The translations under genes were made by a program, and so were the position numbers. DNA of 37,982 nucleotides from Sphingobacterium wenxiniae (lineage in GTDB: Bacteria; Bacteroidota; Bacteroidia; Sphingobacteriales; Sphingobacteriaceae): the NCBI RefSeq assembly GCF_900116225.1, contig NZ_FOZZ01000019.1:1-37982 (forward strand), read 5' to 3'. Numbering within the stretch: position 1 is the stretch's first letter; each line of letters opens with the position of its first letter. The notes under the pieces are model-generated. The model was not told the DNA's origin, did no database searches, and saw only the letters and a program-made list of their open reading frames with translations. Of the stretch, positions 7,110-16,742 are shown one piece after another.

Positions 7110-10100
7110 ATGGAAGAAAGCAGAATTACAGTTCACGTTATTCAAGATAATAAGAGATTGGGAAAAGTTTCTGTTTTTTCCAAGATTGCGCTGTGCCTGT
7201 TGTTTTTCTTGTTGAGTTGGAGTGTCGGATATGGGCAGGTCACACCTACAGCAGGTGTAGTATATGTCAGCCCAGCAGGTACAGGTAATGGAAGTTCATG
7301 GGCTAATGCTTCAGAGATTATGAATGCAATAACAAATGCTCCCAATAATACTGAATTAAGATTGCGGGAAGGAACTTATGCTATTACAATGACTTTATTT
7401 GTAACGCAACGATTGACCATTAATGGTGGGTACACCGGAGTCGGAGCCACACGTAATATTGTGGATAGTCCAACGATCCTGGATGGAGGAGGTACGACTC
7501 AGATTATGCTTATTGATAGAGATAATGTTGTGATAGATGGATTGGAGTTTCGAAGAGGTTTTGTAACAGGGAGCTTAGGTGGTGGAGCAATCTACATGAC
7601 GGGGAGAACGATTACGATAAGTAATTCTAGGTTTTTAAATAATATTTCCTCTGGTGAGCGTGGAGCCGGGGCTATTTATATAGGAAGCCCGGCAAGAGGT
7701 GCTATTATCACAGATTGTATTTTTGAGAACAACAGGAATATCTTTATAGATTATCCTATGGGACAAAATGGGGGAGGTGCTATCCACAACTGGGCTCCGA
7801 ATGTAGCGATAGATAATACTGTTTTTCGTAATAATATTGCTGAAAACTCTGGAGGTGCAGTTTATACCTGGGGAGAGAACTTTCAGGTCACGGAATGTAA
7901 TTTTATAGAAAACCATAGTGATGATGGAGGCGGAGCGATTCATGTCAATTATTATGATGTTCATGTTACAGCAGGTTCGTTTATCAATAATACGGCGACA
8001 CTGAATGGTGGAGCTATTAATAATAGAAGGAGTTTATTTGTCAATGGTGTAGTCTTTAGAAATAATAGAAGCGGAGCTAATGGAGCTGCAATATTCAATA
8101 GCAATCACCTTGCTGCTATTCGTACAACTCAGTTTATTCAAAATGAAGCAGAAGGGCAGGGAGGCGCTATATATAATAATTTTGGTACACTTAACGTTGC
8201 TTTATCTGAATTTACGGATAATAAAGGACTTGAAAAAGGTGGTGCTATCGGGAATAATTTCGGGCAAATAACGATTAGTCAAGCCACTTTCGAGACCAAT
8301 AATACCGATGGGGAAGGTGGTGCGATATATAATCATCGTTTTGCAGAACCTTCGGTGGTAGAACGGAGCGAATTTCGTGGTAATACCTCAGCTTTTGGAG
8401 GCGGATTATATAATTTCAGCGATAAAGGACTTCAGGTTGTCAGTTCTCTTTTTGTGGAAAATGAAGCTACAGATATGGGAGGTGCGATTTTCAATAACAG
8501 GTTTATCCAGATTACCAATTCAACTTTTGTCCGAAATACGAATACGGCACTAATTATCCCGAGTATTACTGAAACAGACAGTAATCCGGCTATAACCCAT
8601 ATTTATAACTCGATATTCTATCTGAATACAGCAAGAGCCGGGGGATACCGTGCGGATATTCATTCGGAAAGATTGGATATAGATCTGAGCACACAGGATA
8701 TCCGACGAAATATTACGCAGGAATATACCGGTACAGAAAATCTAATAGGGGTCAATCCCTTATTCCGGAATTTTGTTAATGGCGATTTTAGCTTGCAGGA
8801 TAATAGCCCAGCTGTGGAATACGGGAGGAATAATCTTTATACCGAGGTTAAAGGCAATGCCCCTGCGACAGATAGTGATTTAGTTGGAAACCCCAGACTA
8901 TTTAATACGTATGTGGATGCCGGAGCGTACGAATTACAATTAAATTCCACATTAACACCGCCAAGTTGTACAACACTTTCCTCGCCGGTAAATGGTGCTA
9001 CGGATATAGCAATCACTTCAACTATTGAGTGGAACGCTGTTGACGATGCACACGGCTATCATATCTTCATTGGTACTGCCCCGGGAGCAACCAATATTGC
9101 CAACGGATTGAATGTCGGGAACGTGACCACGTACACCCCGGTAACGGCTCTTGATGAAAACACGACTTATTATGTGACAATTGTCCCCTATAATACCGCA
9201 GGTACAGCCACAGGCTGTACAGAAGAAAGCTTTACCACGGAGAGCCTACCTACCGTTCCCGATTGTGCCACGATTACGAGTCCGACCGATGGAGCTACGG
9301 GTGTTCCGGTTGATGCAGACATCACCTGGGATGCTGTTTCTGGAGCAGATGGTTACCGTATTTTCATGAGTATGACAGCAGGTAATACGGATATTATCGA
9401 TGTAGGAATAACTACTGGCACAAGCTATAATTCGCCGGTAGATTTTGATGAAAATACCACATATTATGTAAGAATAGTTCCGTTTAACAGTGATGGCGAA
9501 GCTGTAGGCTGTGAGGAAATCAGCTTTACAACTGTTACGCGTCCTGAACCTCCCCAAGCAGCTGATCAGCAATTTTGTCCTCCAGCTACTGTGTCAGATT
9601 TGACTGCTGAGGGGACCTATATTCGTTGGTACGATCAGGAAACCGGAGGTTCGCCGCTATCCACTACGACAGCACTGTCCTCCGGGACATATTATGCTAC
9701 GCAAACAGTGGATGCTCTAGAAAGCGATCGACGTGCAATAACCGTAACTGTCGAACCCGTTGTAGCACCACAATTTGTTGGGGATATTAGAGGCTGTGGC
9801 AGCTTGAAGGTAGCAGATCTGGAAAATGTAGGTGTAGGACTTCAATGGTACAATCAAGCTATCGGAGGTACTGTATTATCTCCTACGACCACACTGTCTA
9901 CCGGAACATATTATGCTTCCCGTGTATCGGGTACTTGTGAAAGTGATCGTACGGCTGTGGATATTATTATCAGTGTTACACCTGTTCCCGATGTTCCCGA
10001 TCAGAGCTTTGTACCTGGGAGTACTTATGCAGATCTTGATATTGTTGGGCAGAATTTACGATGGTACACGGAACCGACCGGAGGTACACCGTTTGATCCG

Positions 10101-11756
10101 CAGACTGTCATTAGTAATGGTACTTATTATGTCTCGCAGACAATAGATGATTGTGAGTCGGATCGTGTTATTGTACAGATTAATATTACATCAGTCCCCG
10201 ATTGTGTAACGAATATCACACCTGCTGATGGTGCCACGGATGTTCCTGTGGATACTAATATCAGTTGGGGTGCGGTTGCCGGTGCTACAGGCTACCGTAT
10301 CTTTATTGGCACAATACCTGGTGGAACGGATATCGCTAATAACATTGATGTAGGCAATGCAATAACCTATACACCACCTACAGATTTTGATGAAAATACT
10401 GTTCATTACGTGACCGTTGTTCCGTATAATGCAGTAGGCAATGCCGCAGCTTGCACAGAAATCCGTTTTACTACGGAAACTCTGCCAACAACTCCCGACT
10501 GTACTACTATTACCGCTCCCGTCAATAATGCGATTGGTGTAGGGCTTCTGCCGACGATAACTTGGGATGCTGTGGTGAATACAACAGGCTATCGGTTGAT
10601 TCTCAGCACGACACCCAATGGCTCTGATGTGCTTGATATGGATGTGGGTAATGTCACGAGCTATACACTGACGAGCAATTTGGCAGAGAACACCATTTAC
10701 TATGTGCGTGCCGTGCCTTACAATGGTACAGGAGAAGCTTCTGCTTGTGCTGTCATACAATTTCGTACAAGGTTAATGGATATACCACCTGTAACATTTC
10801 CGGATGGCACATTTGAATATGACGGAACTGTACATCAATTAGCTATCGTAGAAACACTGCCTGCAGATCTGCAAGTAAGCTATTCTTCCAATAATGGCCT
10901 GCTGGATGTAGGACAGGAAACGGTTACGGTCACTATTTACGGCGAAGGTTATAATACATTAATTTTGACTGCCCGACTTCGCGTTGTACCTAAAACTATT
11001 CAAGTAACAGCAACGTCTCAAACTAAGGAATATGGCGACATGGATCCTATATTGACTTATTCCCTGACTCCGGAACTCGTGGAGGATGACCATATTACAG
11101 GAGGTTTGGATAGAGAAGCAGGAGAAAGCGTTGGCCTATTTGCCATCACGCAGGGAACGCTTACATTAAGTGATAATTACGAATTAAACTTTGTAGAAGG
11201 AACGTTGTCTATTCTGCCTGCTCCATTGCAGATTAGTGCTCGTGACACGGTTAAAATGTACGATGACATACCTTTTTATGGTGGAACACCACTCGTATTT
11301 TCAGGGTTCAAGTGCAGCGATAATGAAAACAACTTAGCTGGTAGCCCTGTTTTTACCGGGGATTCCCAAGGTGCAGTGACTGTAGGGCAATACAACATTT
11401 CCTTATCAGGGTATGAGACGATTAACTATACCATTACCTATATATCAGGGACATTACATATTTTGCCGCGCACCTTCTTCGTGCCAAATGTCATAACCCC
11501 GAATGGAGATGGGAAAAATGAAGCCTTCTACGTGAAAAGTATGAATTTCCTGAATTGGGTCAATATACGGATTTACAATAGAGCAGGACAGTTATTGTAC
11601 AGTGAAGAAGATTACCAGGATGACTTTCGGGGAGAAAATCTGCTGGATGGAACGTACTTTTATGAAATAGAATACAAGGAAACCTCGACTTCGAAAACGA
11701 AAAAACATAAGGGATACTTAACCATTATCCGGCATATTGATAGCTCGTATTATTAA
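7110..11756 (+). CDS. Giant secreted beta-helix / FN3 / Ig-like surface protein with T9SS type B sorting domain
   Basis: A 1548-residue exported protein. A hydrophobic signal (about 23-40) ends in GYGQ after an unusually long polar N-terminus. Residues about 48-600 are a right-handed parallel beta-helix with many GGAIY/GGAI turns, as in pectate-lyase-like adhesins. Four FN3-like repeats sit at about 620-710, 718-810, 1030-1122 and 1130-1218; they share the WNAV/WDAV...GYRIF...ENTTYYV pattern. Three Ig-like segments (about 819-1027) contain WY(D/N)Q..GG and GTYYA/V. Three MBG-like segments cover about 1225-1453. The C-terminal domain (1455-1545) starts FVPNVITPNGDGKN, the hallmark of type IX secretion type B sorting. 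Probably a surface adhesin or matrix protein; the ligand is unknown. AAGGGG lies upstream of the ATG. Confidence 0.92.
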   Translation: MEESRITVHVIQDNKRLGKVSVFSKIALCLLFFLLSWSVGYGQVTPTAGVVYVSPAGTGNGSSWANASEIMNAITNAPNNTELRLREGTYAITMTLFVTQRLTINGGYTGVGATRNIVDSPTILDGGGTTQIMLIDRDNVVIDGLEFRRGFVTGSLGGGAIYMTGRTITISNSRFLNNISSGERGAGAIYIGSPARGAIITDCIFENNRNIFIDYPMGQNGGGAIHNWAPNVAIDNTVFRNNIAENSGGAVYTWGENFQVTECNFIENHSDDGGGAIHVNYYDVHVTAGSFINNTATLNGGAINNRRSLFVNGVVFRNNRSGANGAAIFNSNHLAAIRTTQFIQNEAEGQGGAIYNNFGTLNVALSEFTDNKGLEKGGAIGNNFGQITISQATFETNNTDGEGGAIYNHRFAEPSVVERSEFRGNTSAFGGGLYNFSDKGLQVVSSLFVENEATDMGGAIFNNRFIQITNSTFVRNTNTALIIPSITETDSNPAITHIYNSIFYLNTARAGGYRADIHSERLDIDLSTQDIRRNITQEYTGTENLIGVNPLFRNFVNGDFSLQDNSPAVEYGRNNLYTEVKGNAPATDSDLVGNPRLFNTYVDAGAYELQLNSTLTPPSCTTLSSPVNGATDIAITSTIEWNAVDDAHGYHIFIGTAPGATNIANGLNVGNVTTYTPVTALDENTTYYVTIVPYNTAGTATGCTEESFTTESLPTVPDCATITSPTDGATGVPVDADITWDAVSGADGYRIFMSMTAGNTDIIDVGITTGTSYNSPVDFDENTTYYVRIVPFNSDGEAVGCEEISFTTVTRPEPPQAADQQFCPPATVSDLTAEGTYIRWYDQETGGSPLSTTTALSSGTYYATQTVDALESDRRAITVTVEPVVAPQFVGDIRGCGSLKVADLENVGVGLQWYNQAIGGTVLSPTTTLSTGTYYASRVSGTCESDRTAVDIIISVTPVPDVPDQSFVPGSTYADLDIVGQNLRWYTEPTGGTPFDPQTVISNGTYYVSQTIDDCESDRVIVQINITSVPDCVTNITPADGATDVPVDTNISWGAVAGATGYRIFIGTIPGGTDIANNIDVGNAITYTPPTDFDENTVHYVTVVPYNAVGNAAACTEIRFTTETLPTTPDCTTITAPVNNAIGVGLLPTITWDAVVNTTGYRLILSTTPNGSDVLDMDVGNVTSYTLTSNLAENTIYYVRAVPYNGTGEASACAVIQFRTRLMDIPPVTFPDGTFEYDGTVHQLAIVETLPADLQVSYSSNNGLLDVGQETVTVTIYGEGYNTLILTARLRVVPKTIQVTATSQTKEYGDMDPILTYSLTPELVEDDHITGGLDREAGESVGLFAITQGTLTLSDNYELNFVEGTLSILPAPLQISARDTVKMYDDIPFYGGTPLVFSGFKCSDNENNLAGSPVFTGDSQGAVTVGQYNISLSGYETINYTITYISGTLHILPRTFFVPNVITPNGDGKNEAFYVKSMNFLNWVNIRIYNRAGQLLYSEEDYQDDFRGENLLDGTYFYEIEYKETSTSKTKKHKGYLTIIRHIDSSYY

Positions 11757-11768
11757 TGAATATTATAA

Positions 11769-11822
11769 AAAAATGGTGTCTCCTACATTTGTCAGGAACA
11801 AACATAAGAGACATCATTTTAA
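11769..11822. terminator. Bidirectional terminator between the surface protein and the C1 peptidase
   Basis: The stem 11770-11782 / 11808-11820 (one G-T pair) surrounds an inner TTTGT...ACAAA stem. An A-run on the left (T-run for the minus strand) and TTTT on the right let it serve both convergent genes, more strongly the leftward one. Confidence 0.75.
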
Positions 11823-11842
11823 TAGCAATCTTACGATGGGTT

Positions 11843-13027
11843 TTAAATACCCAATTGCGAACGCATAGTTTTGTTTAAACCGTCTTTGTGTAATAGCAAT
11901 GAAATCGTTTTGTAACGTACGAATTCTTTCGTTGCATACATATACCCCTTGTAATCATTGGACTCTCCCCAAGAGTTTTTCACGATATAATATTCCTTGC
12001 CATTTTGGTCTTTCACAAGGCCAACAATGTGCATGCCATGGTCATCTGTTGTAGTATAGTTGTCGAATGCTTGTTGACGTTGTGTCGCTGTGATTTGAGG
12101 TTCTGATTTAGGTCCGTTGAACATATTGTCTAATTCTTCTTTAGTCATCTGCTCAATAGGTTTTTCCGGAACGTAGGCTACGCCGTTTTTCCAACTAAAG
12201 CTTTTTTCGGATACATCCGTTGCCCAAGCTACTGTGTAGCCATTCTGTAAAGCATTGTCAATAATATCTGTTAGATCATTGATTTTAACATTATAGAAAC
12301 TCTCGAAGGACCAGTTGTCAGGGATTAGCAATACGAAAGGCTTGTAGTATGCATGCTCTTCGAATGAAGAAATGCCGACATAATCATCTGGGTTGATGCC
12401 AACAACTTCGTCAGCAAATGTTCTTGGTGTGTAGGTCTTGCCTTTATATTGGAAATTTTCAGGAACTTCACCCAAATAAGCATCCATTGCCGCTGTGAAA
12501 GCTTTGATCCATGTGCTGCTTGGCTTTTTATTTTTCGCTACACTCTCGGTGATGCTCTGTAGAATGGGACTCATCTCCGAAAAATTGTTACGGGTTTGTC
12601 CAGCTTGTAGGCCAGTGTAAACATCCTGAGGAACAGCTCCATATTTTCGGAAGATAGTCAATACGTCATGCAGCTGCCCACCGTCGCCTTGAGCTTGGCG
12701 GCCGTGTAAGCGAACAAAGTTTTTAGCTTTTTCGATGTAGGTATTACGTGCAGTGAAAATAGAGGAAATCTCCACAGGTTCCTTTCCTATGCGGATCATT
12801 TCTGATTCCAAAAAGGAGTTTCCTGAATATGACCAGCATGTACCAGATGAGCCTTGGTCCTTGATGGAAGTATTTCTTAAGTTAATGACTTCCGTAAACT
12901 TGAAGCCTTCCTTACTATTATCGCTAACATTGTTTTTTAGGGCATTGATTAGATTGTCCTGTGCATGGATATGTAAGGAGCCAATAAATAAGGCTGCTGC
13001 TAATCCGATTGATTTTTTCCAGTTCAT
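11843..13027 (-). CDS. Secreted C1-family (papain/bleomycin hydrolase-like) cysteine peptidase
   Basis: The 394-residue product has a signal peptide ending LHIHAQ. The catalytic Cys64 lies in DQGSSGTCWSYSG, His330 in DDHGMHIVG and Asn351 in YIVKNSWG, the standard order of papain-clan enzymes. The spacing, with a large insertion between Cys and His, resembles the C1B bleomycin hydrolase/aminopeptidase C branch, but the signal peptide points to periplasmic or outer action. The ATG at 13027 is preferred because it begins the signal peptide directly; an upstream in-frame GTG at 13048 would only add seven polar residues. It is convergent with the giant surface protein and has its own terminator. 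Substrates are unknown. Confidence 0.9.
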   Translation of the reverse strand: MNWKKSIGLAAALFIGSLHIHAQDNLINALKNNVSDNSKEGFKFTEVINLRNTSIKDQGSSGTCWSYSGNSFLESEMIRIGKEPVEISSIFTARNTYIEKAKNFVRLHGRQAQGDGGQLHDVLTIFRKYGAVPQDVYTGLQAGQTRNNFSEMSPILQSITESVAKNKKPSSTWIKAFTAAMDAYLGEVPENFQYKGKTYTPRTFADEVVGINPDDYVGISSFEEHAYYKPFVLLIPDNWSFESFYNVKINDLTDIIDNALQNGYTVAWATDVSEKSFSWKNGVAYVPEKPIEQMTKEELDNMFNGPKSEPQITATQRQQAFDNYTTTDDHGMHIVGLVKDQNGKEYYIVKNSWGESNDYKGYMYATKEFVRYKTISLLLHKDGLNKTMRSQLGI

Positions 13028-13100
13028 TATTTGTTGTTTAATTTTCACGAAGTTAAAATTTTCTAAAAAGGAACAGGCGTTCTATTTGTAAAAATGCTAT

Positions 13101-13139
13101 AACAAATCAAAAGCCCCATATTGGGGCTTTTGATTTGTT
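13101..13139 (-). terminator. Terminator of the terC-like gene
   Basis: An 18-bp perfect inverted repeat (13101-13118 with 13122-13139) with a 3-nt loop. The terC-like stop codon begins inside the stem. The left arm also lies about 75 nt upstream of the C1 peptidase start, so transcripts reading leftward enter that gene's leader region. Confidence 0.8.
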
Positions 13140-14191
13140 TAGTTTGCTAGATTTTCTTTCTTCGGGAACACCAACGAAGCAATAACGCTGATGACCAGAA
13201 TAGAAATAATCACAATCAATGAGTGAACGGTTTTAAACCCTATCGCTTCCAATTGGCTATGAAGTAACATTTTTGCTCCGATAAAGATGAGCAAAAATGC
13301 TAACCCCACCTTGAGATAATGGAATTTGTGGATGATGTTTACCAAAAGGAAGAACATCGAACGTAATCCCAATACGGCAAAGATGTTGGAAAAAAATACG
13401 ATATAAGGATCTTTTGTCACCGAGAAAATAGCTGGGATAGAATCTACGGCAAAAATCAAATCTGTAAATTCGATGACTAATAGCACCAAAAATAACGGTG
13501 TCATGTACCTAACCCCATTTTCTATATGAAAAAAGCGTCCAGAATCCAGTTTGGGCGTAACTTTAAAATATTTAGAAGCGAACTTTACGACCGGATGGTT
13601 TTGTGGATCGACCTCCTCTTCTTTGTTGCGGTTGATATACATACTAATACCGGTATAGACCAGAAATGCACCAAAGACGTACAATATCCACCCAAATTTA
13701 GCAATAAGCGCTGCTCCTAAGAAGATAAAAATACAGCGGAGTACAATTGCGCCTATGATACCCCAGACCAATACCTTGTGGTAATATTTTTCTGGAATTC
13801 CGAAGGAAGAGAAGAGCAGTACCATCACGAAAATATTGTCTACCGATAGGGCGTATTCTACCACGTAACCGGTCAGGTATTCGATGGTTAGATTGCTGTT
13901 GTACGCCTTTATAGCACCAGCTAAGTCACTTTCATTGACCTGAATGTTGTGATAGTGCTTGGCCACGATCTCTTTGAGACGTGCAATGTCGTGTACATCA
14001 TGAAGCTCATTTCCCCAGAAATAAAGCACTAGACCAAAAGCCAGGGCAAACATTACCCAGATTCCGCTCATGATGGCAGCTGACTTTAATGAGATAGGCT
14101 TATCACCTTTGGCAAAAAGACCTAAATCGATAGCTAACATGAGGATAATAAAAATGATAAATCCTCCAAAAAACAATAATTCGTGGCTCAT
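13139..14191 (-). CDS. TerC/Alx-family integral membrane protein
   Basis: A 350-residue polytopic protein with about nine hydrophobic segments. The TerC signatures are present: EYALSVDNIFVM (about 111-122) and FTDLIFAVDSIPAIFSVTKD (about 247-266), which carry the conserved acidic residues in membrane segments. A soluble insertion at about 70-95 is typical of the Alx-like branch. Family members have been linked to manganese export and to metal loading of exported proteins; tellurite resistance is historical and not implied here, as no other ter genes are present. The gene starts 12 nt after the polyprenyl synthase and is probably cotranscribed with it. The family is clear, the exact substrate is inferred. 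Confidence 0.9.
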   Translation of the reverse strand: MSHELLFFGGFIIFIILMLAIDLGLFAKGDKPISLKSAAIMSGIWVMFALAFGLVLYFWGNELHDVHDIARLKEIVAKHYHNIQVNESDLAGAIKAYNSNLTIEYLTGYVVEYALSVDNIFVMVLLFSSFGIPEKYYHKVLVWGIIGAIVLRCIFIFLGAALIAKFGWILYVFGAFLVYTGISMYINRNKEEEVDPQNHPVVKFASKYFKVTPKLDSGRFFHIENGVRYMTPLFLVLLVIEFTDLIFAVDSIPAIFSVTKDPYIVFFSNIFAVLGLRSMFFLLVNIIHKFHYLKVGLAFLLIFIGAKMLLHSQLEAIGFKTVHSLIVIISILVISVIASLVFPKKENLAN

Positions 14192-14203
14192 ATGTTCGCA
14201 GTT

Positions 14204-15175
14204 CTATTTTTTTCTTTCTGTTGTAAACCTGACTAGTTGTTCTAAACTCTCCCGGTAAATGTTTTCTGGGAAGCTTTTCAGGATGTCAAAGGCTTCCTGC
14301 TGGTACTGTAACATCTTCTCGGTCGCATAATCCAATCCGCCGCTGCTCCGTACGAAATCGATTACTTCTGCAACCTTTTCTTTATTCTCGCTATGGTTTT
14401 TCACCAGATTGATAATCCTTCTCTTCTCTGAGCTGTTCGTGTTGCGTAAAGCATAGATAAGCGGCAGGGTCATCTTTTTTTCTTTGATATCGTTTCCGAC
14501 AGGTTTGCCTACATCATCCATGCCAAAGTCAAAGAGGTCATCTTTGATTTGGAAAGCTATTCCCACCTTTTCTCCAAACTCTTTTAACAGGGCGACCTGC
14601 TCGTTTTCCGCATCAGCTGAAGAAGCGCCACATGCACAGCAGGAAGCAATCAACGAAGCTGTTTTCTTGCGAATGATTTCAAAATAAATGTCTTCTTTGA
14701 TATCAAGTTTACGTGCTTTTTCAATCTGCAAGAGCTCTCCTTCACTCATCTGTTCAACGGCCTCCGAAACAATTTCCAAGAGCTGTAATTCTTTATCACG
14801 AACGGATAAGAGCAAACCTTTGGCCAGCAAAAAGTCGCCGATAAGTACGGCTACTTTATTTTTCCATAAAGCATTTATCGAAAAGAACCCCCGGCGCTCA
14901 TTGGCATTATCTACCACGTCATCATGTACCAAGGAAGCAGTGTGTAGCAATTCTACTAATGATGCACCTCGGTACGTAGAATCATTGATGTTTCCACAAA
15001 GACCGGCTGATAAGAAAACAAACATAGGGCGCATCTGTTTGCCCTTCTGTTTAAGAATATATTGGGTGATACGGTTCAGTAGAGGAACAGAGCTCCTCAT
15101 GGATTCCTTAAACCTTTCTTCAAACTGTTTAAGCTCAGTGGCTATTGGAGTTTGTATATCTTTTAATTTCAACAT
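14204..15175 (-). CDS. Long-chain trans-polyprenyl diphosphate synthase (IspB/HepT-like)
   Basis: A 323-residue isoprenyl synthase adding isopentenyl diphosphate units to an allylic primer. Both Asp-rich motifs are present: DDVVD at 85-89 and DDLFD at 212-216, with the upstream GKQMRP and the downstream KKMTLPLIYAL. The residue five positions before the first motif is Ala80, a small side chain consistent with a long product, most likely the side chain of menaquinone. A heptaprenyl or octaprenyl product cannot be told from sequence. It is first in a leftward pair with the TerC-like gene. A TACGTTTG promoter element lies about 72 nt upstream. Confidence 0.9.
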   Translation of the reverse strand: MLKLKDIQTPIATELKQFEERFKESMRSSVPLLNRITQYILKQKGKQMRPMFVFLSAGLCGNINDSTYRGASLVELLHTASLVHDDVVDNANERRGFFSINALWKNKVAVLIGDFLLAKGLLLSVRDKELQLLEIVSEAVEQMSEGELLQIEKARKLDIKEDIYFEIIRKKTASLIASCCACGASSADAENEQVALLKEFGEKVGIAFQIKDDLFDFGMDDVGKPVGNDIKEKKMTLPLIYALRNTNSSEKRRIINLVKNHSENKEKVAEVIDFVRSSGGLDYATEKMLQYQQEAFDILKSFPENIYRESLEQLVRFTTERKK

Positions 15176-15246
15176 GTAAAAGGGCTAAATCGCTCTGTTT
15201 AGGGCGTTTTAAAACTGCATAAAGATAATAAATATCCATGAGTGCA

Positions 15247-15254
15247 CAAACGTA
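15247..15254 (-). promoter_or_regulatory. Candidate -7 element for the polyprenyl synthase operon
   Basis: The minus strand reads TACGTTTG, matching TAnnTTTG. The -33 region holds only a TTTC-like element, so the call is tentative. Confidence 0.4.
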
Positions 15255-15301
15255 GTGAGGGAGAATAGAAAGAAAGTTTTTTTCTTGTAATTGTGTCAGA
15301 A

Positions 15302-15334
15302 AGACTTCCGAAATTTCAAAAATTTCGGAAGTCT
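15302..15334 (-). terminator. Hairpin at the end of the DUF2480-DUF3108-DUF3109 operon
   Basis: A 15-bp perfect stem (15302-15316 with 15320-15334) with loop CAA lies 17 nt beyond the DUF3109 stop. There is no real U-tract, so termination may be partial. Confidence 0.65.
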
Positions 15335-15351
15335 GCTGAAGGTCTTGTCAT

Positions 15352-15915
15352 TTATACAGTCGCTACGACCAATTCCAACTGCTTATACCAATCTTCTCCA
15401 TATTCGCGGATTAAAGGGTCTTTTAAGAACTTATAAACCGGCACGCCCAACTCTTTGCCGAAGGTGCATGCATCGTGGCATATATGCCAACGGTCGTAAT
15501 GTAAAACATCGAATTCCGGATAATGCGTAGTACGGATAGGGTAGAGATGACAGGAGATCGGTTTTTTCCAGTCCACTTCGCCCTGTTCATAAGCTTTTTC
15601 AATAGCACACTTTGTAATTCCGTTTTCCCAGGTTACATATGCGCATTCTTTATTGCCATCTACGCAGGTCGTTGTGAGGTCGCCATCCGCATCGATTACG
15701 TGTGTACCCTGCTCCTCAATGGCCTGGATTCCGGCTTCTGTCATGTAGGGTTTTACTTTTGGGTATATTTCCCGTAGTATGGCAGTCTCACGCTCCAGAA
15801 GTGGAGCTCCGGCATCACCTTCTATACAGCAAATCCCCTTACATTTGGTAAGGTTACAGACAAAATCATTTTTTATAATGTCCTCATGGACCAACACATT
15901 GCCTACTTCTATCAT
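15352..15915 (-). CDS. DUF3109 family cysteine-cluster protein
   Basis: A 187-residue cytosolic protein with no signal peptide. It has many conserved cysteines: [12 protein letters not shown] (Cys20, 25, 29, 30), later TTCVDG...[19 protein letters not shown] and ICHDAC. This layout resembles the YkgJ-type metal- or iron-sulfur-binding cluster of the wider family, and the name DUF3109 is assigned from it. It is the last of three leftward genes, 4 nt after the DUF3108 gene, so it is surely cotranscribed. No biochemical role can be given. Confidence 0.85.
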   Translation of the reverse strand: MIEVGNVLVHEDIIKNDFVCNLTKCKGICCIEGDAGAPLLERETAILREIYPKVKPYMTEAGIQAIEEQGTHVIDADGDLTTTCVDGNKECAYVTWENGITKCAIEKAYEQGEVDWKKPISCHLYPIRTTHYPEFDVLHYDRWHICHDACTFGKELGVPVYKFLKDPLIREYGEDWYKQLELVVATV

Positions 15916-15919
15916 GGTT

Positions 15920-16711
15920 TTACTTTGAATAACTTACGCGCTCACCCAATTTATGCTTTAAGCCAGAAGCTGAAACCAACTCCATGGTTACCGAGCCAAT
16001 CAATATTTCAACCTGGGCTTTTACAGGGATACGATTCCCATCATTGGTTACCCAAAGGAATAGTTGACTGTCTTTTTTGAAAATACGTCCTGGCGTAATT
16101 TCCGGACTTAACTTGATACATTCCAAGGTCCCCAAGGAGGTCTTAATTTTTTCTACTCCGATATACTTAACACCTAATTGCGCGACTTCATCGTTCAGAA
16201 AATAGGTAATCTTAAAGGAATCCCCTTTTTTAAGAGAGGATAAATCTAAGTTTCTTGAAAAATAGTATGCGGATAGCAGATCAAAGAACTGCGAATTCGG
16301 ACTGGTGAAAGTTCCCTTTCTACCAGACACTTTTTTGTTCTTGTGGTCAAACGTAGCATACTCTTGACGTGTATAGCTTCCCTCTCGGATATTTTCGGTA
16401 TATAGATAAGGCAGGTAAGTATCTCCATCAATATACGAATCATATTGGTTTTTAACAGTGTAGAATACTGAAAAAGCCCCTGACGTTTGCCCGAATGCAG
16501 ATAAATGATAAGTATTGGGGTTGCTGAAACGCAACTTTGATTTTTCAACTTTTAATGTTCCTGTGGCGGCGGACATGATGCCATAACGCAATTTGTACTT
16601 GAGCTGCTCACCTTCTTTATAAGTCGGTTGTGGTAGATAAGGAAGAGTCTGGCTATAGGCTAAACCAAATGTCCCGATAAAAAATATAAATAGTATGTAC
16701 AATTTTCTCAT
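15920..16711 (-). CDS. DUF3108 domain exported protein
   Basis: The 263-residue product starts with a signal peptide ([20 protein letters not shown]) followed by a beta-rich domain. The opening [20 protein letters not shown] and the later [20 protein letters not shown] are typical of DUF3108 proteins, which are predicted to be periplasmic or outer-membrane associated. The ATG at 16711 was chosen because a longer frame to 16807 would put 32 non-hydrophobic residues before the signal peptide and overlap the upstream DUF2480 gene. Gaps to both neighbours are short (31 and 4 nt). Function unknown. Confidence 0.87.
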   Translation of the reverse strand: MRKLYILFIFFIGTFGLAYSQTLPYLPQPTYKEGEQLKYKLRYGIMSAATGTLKVEKSKLRFSNPNTYHLSAFGQTSGAFSVFYTVKNQYDSYIDGDTYLPYLYTENIREGSYTRQEYATFDHKNKKVSGRKGTFTSPNSQFFDLLSAYYFSRNLDLSSLKKGDSFKITYFLNDEVAQLGVKYIGVEKIKTSLGTLECIKLSPEITPGRIFKKDSQLFLWVTNDGNRIPVKAQVEILIGSVTMELVSASGLKHKLGERVSYSK

Positions 16712-16742
16712 ATAATAATGGACAGGTATGACTGGGAATGGT

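Noticed and set aside
9246..9572. A 108-codon antisense frame in the surface-protein gene
   Set aside because: Complement of an FN3-like repeat, with no independent coding evidence.
10191..10760. A 189-codon antisense frame inside the giant surface-protein gene
   Set aside because: It lies wholly opposite the FN3-like repeats, has no start signal or family motif, and its sense frame is clearly coding.
13028..13048. GTG start seven codons upstream for the C1 peptidase
   Set aside because: It adds only polar residues before a complete signal peptide, and the ATG at 13027 gives the usual layout.
13139..14191. Tellurite-resistance locus
   Set aside because: Only a TerC-family membrane protein is present; there are no terZABDE-type genes, and the family has broader metal-related roles.
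14688..15179. A 163-codon antisense frame across the polyprenyl synthase gene
   Set aside because: Serine- and leucine-rich composition typical of the complement of a coding frame; the sense strand has both Asp-rich motifs.
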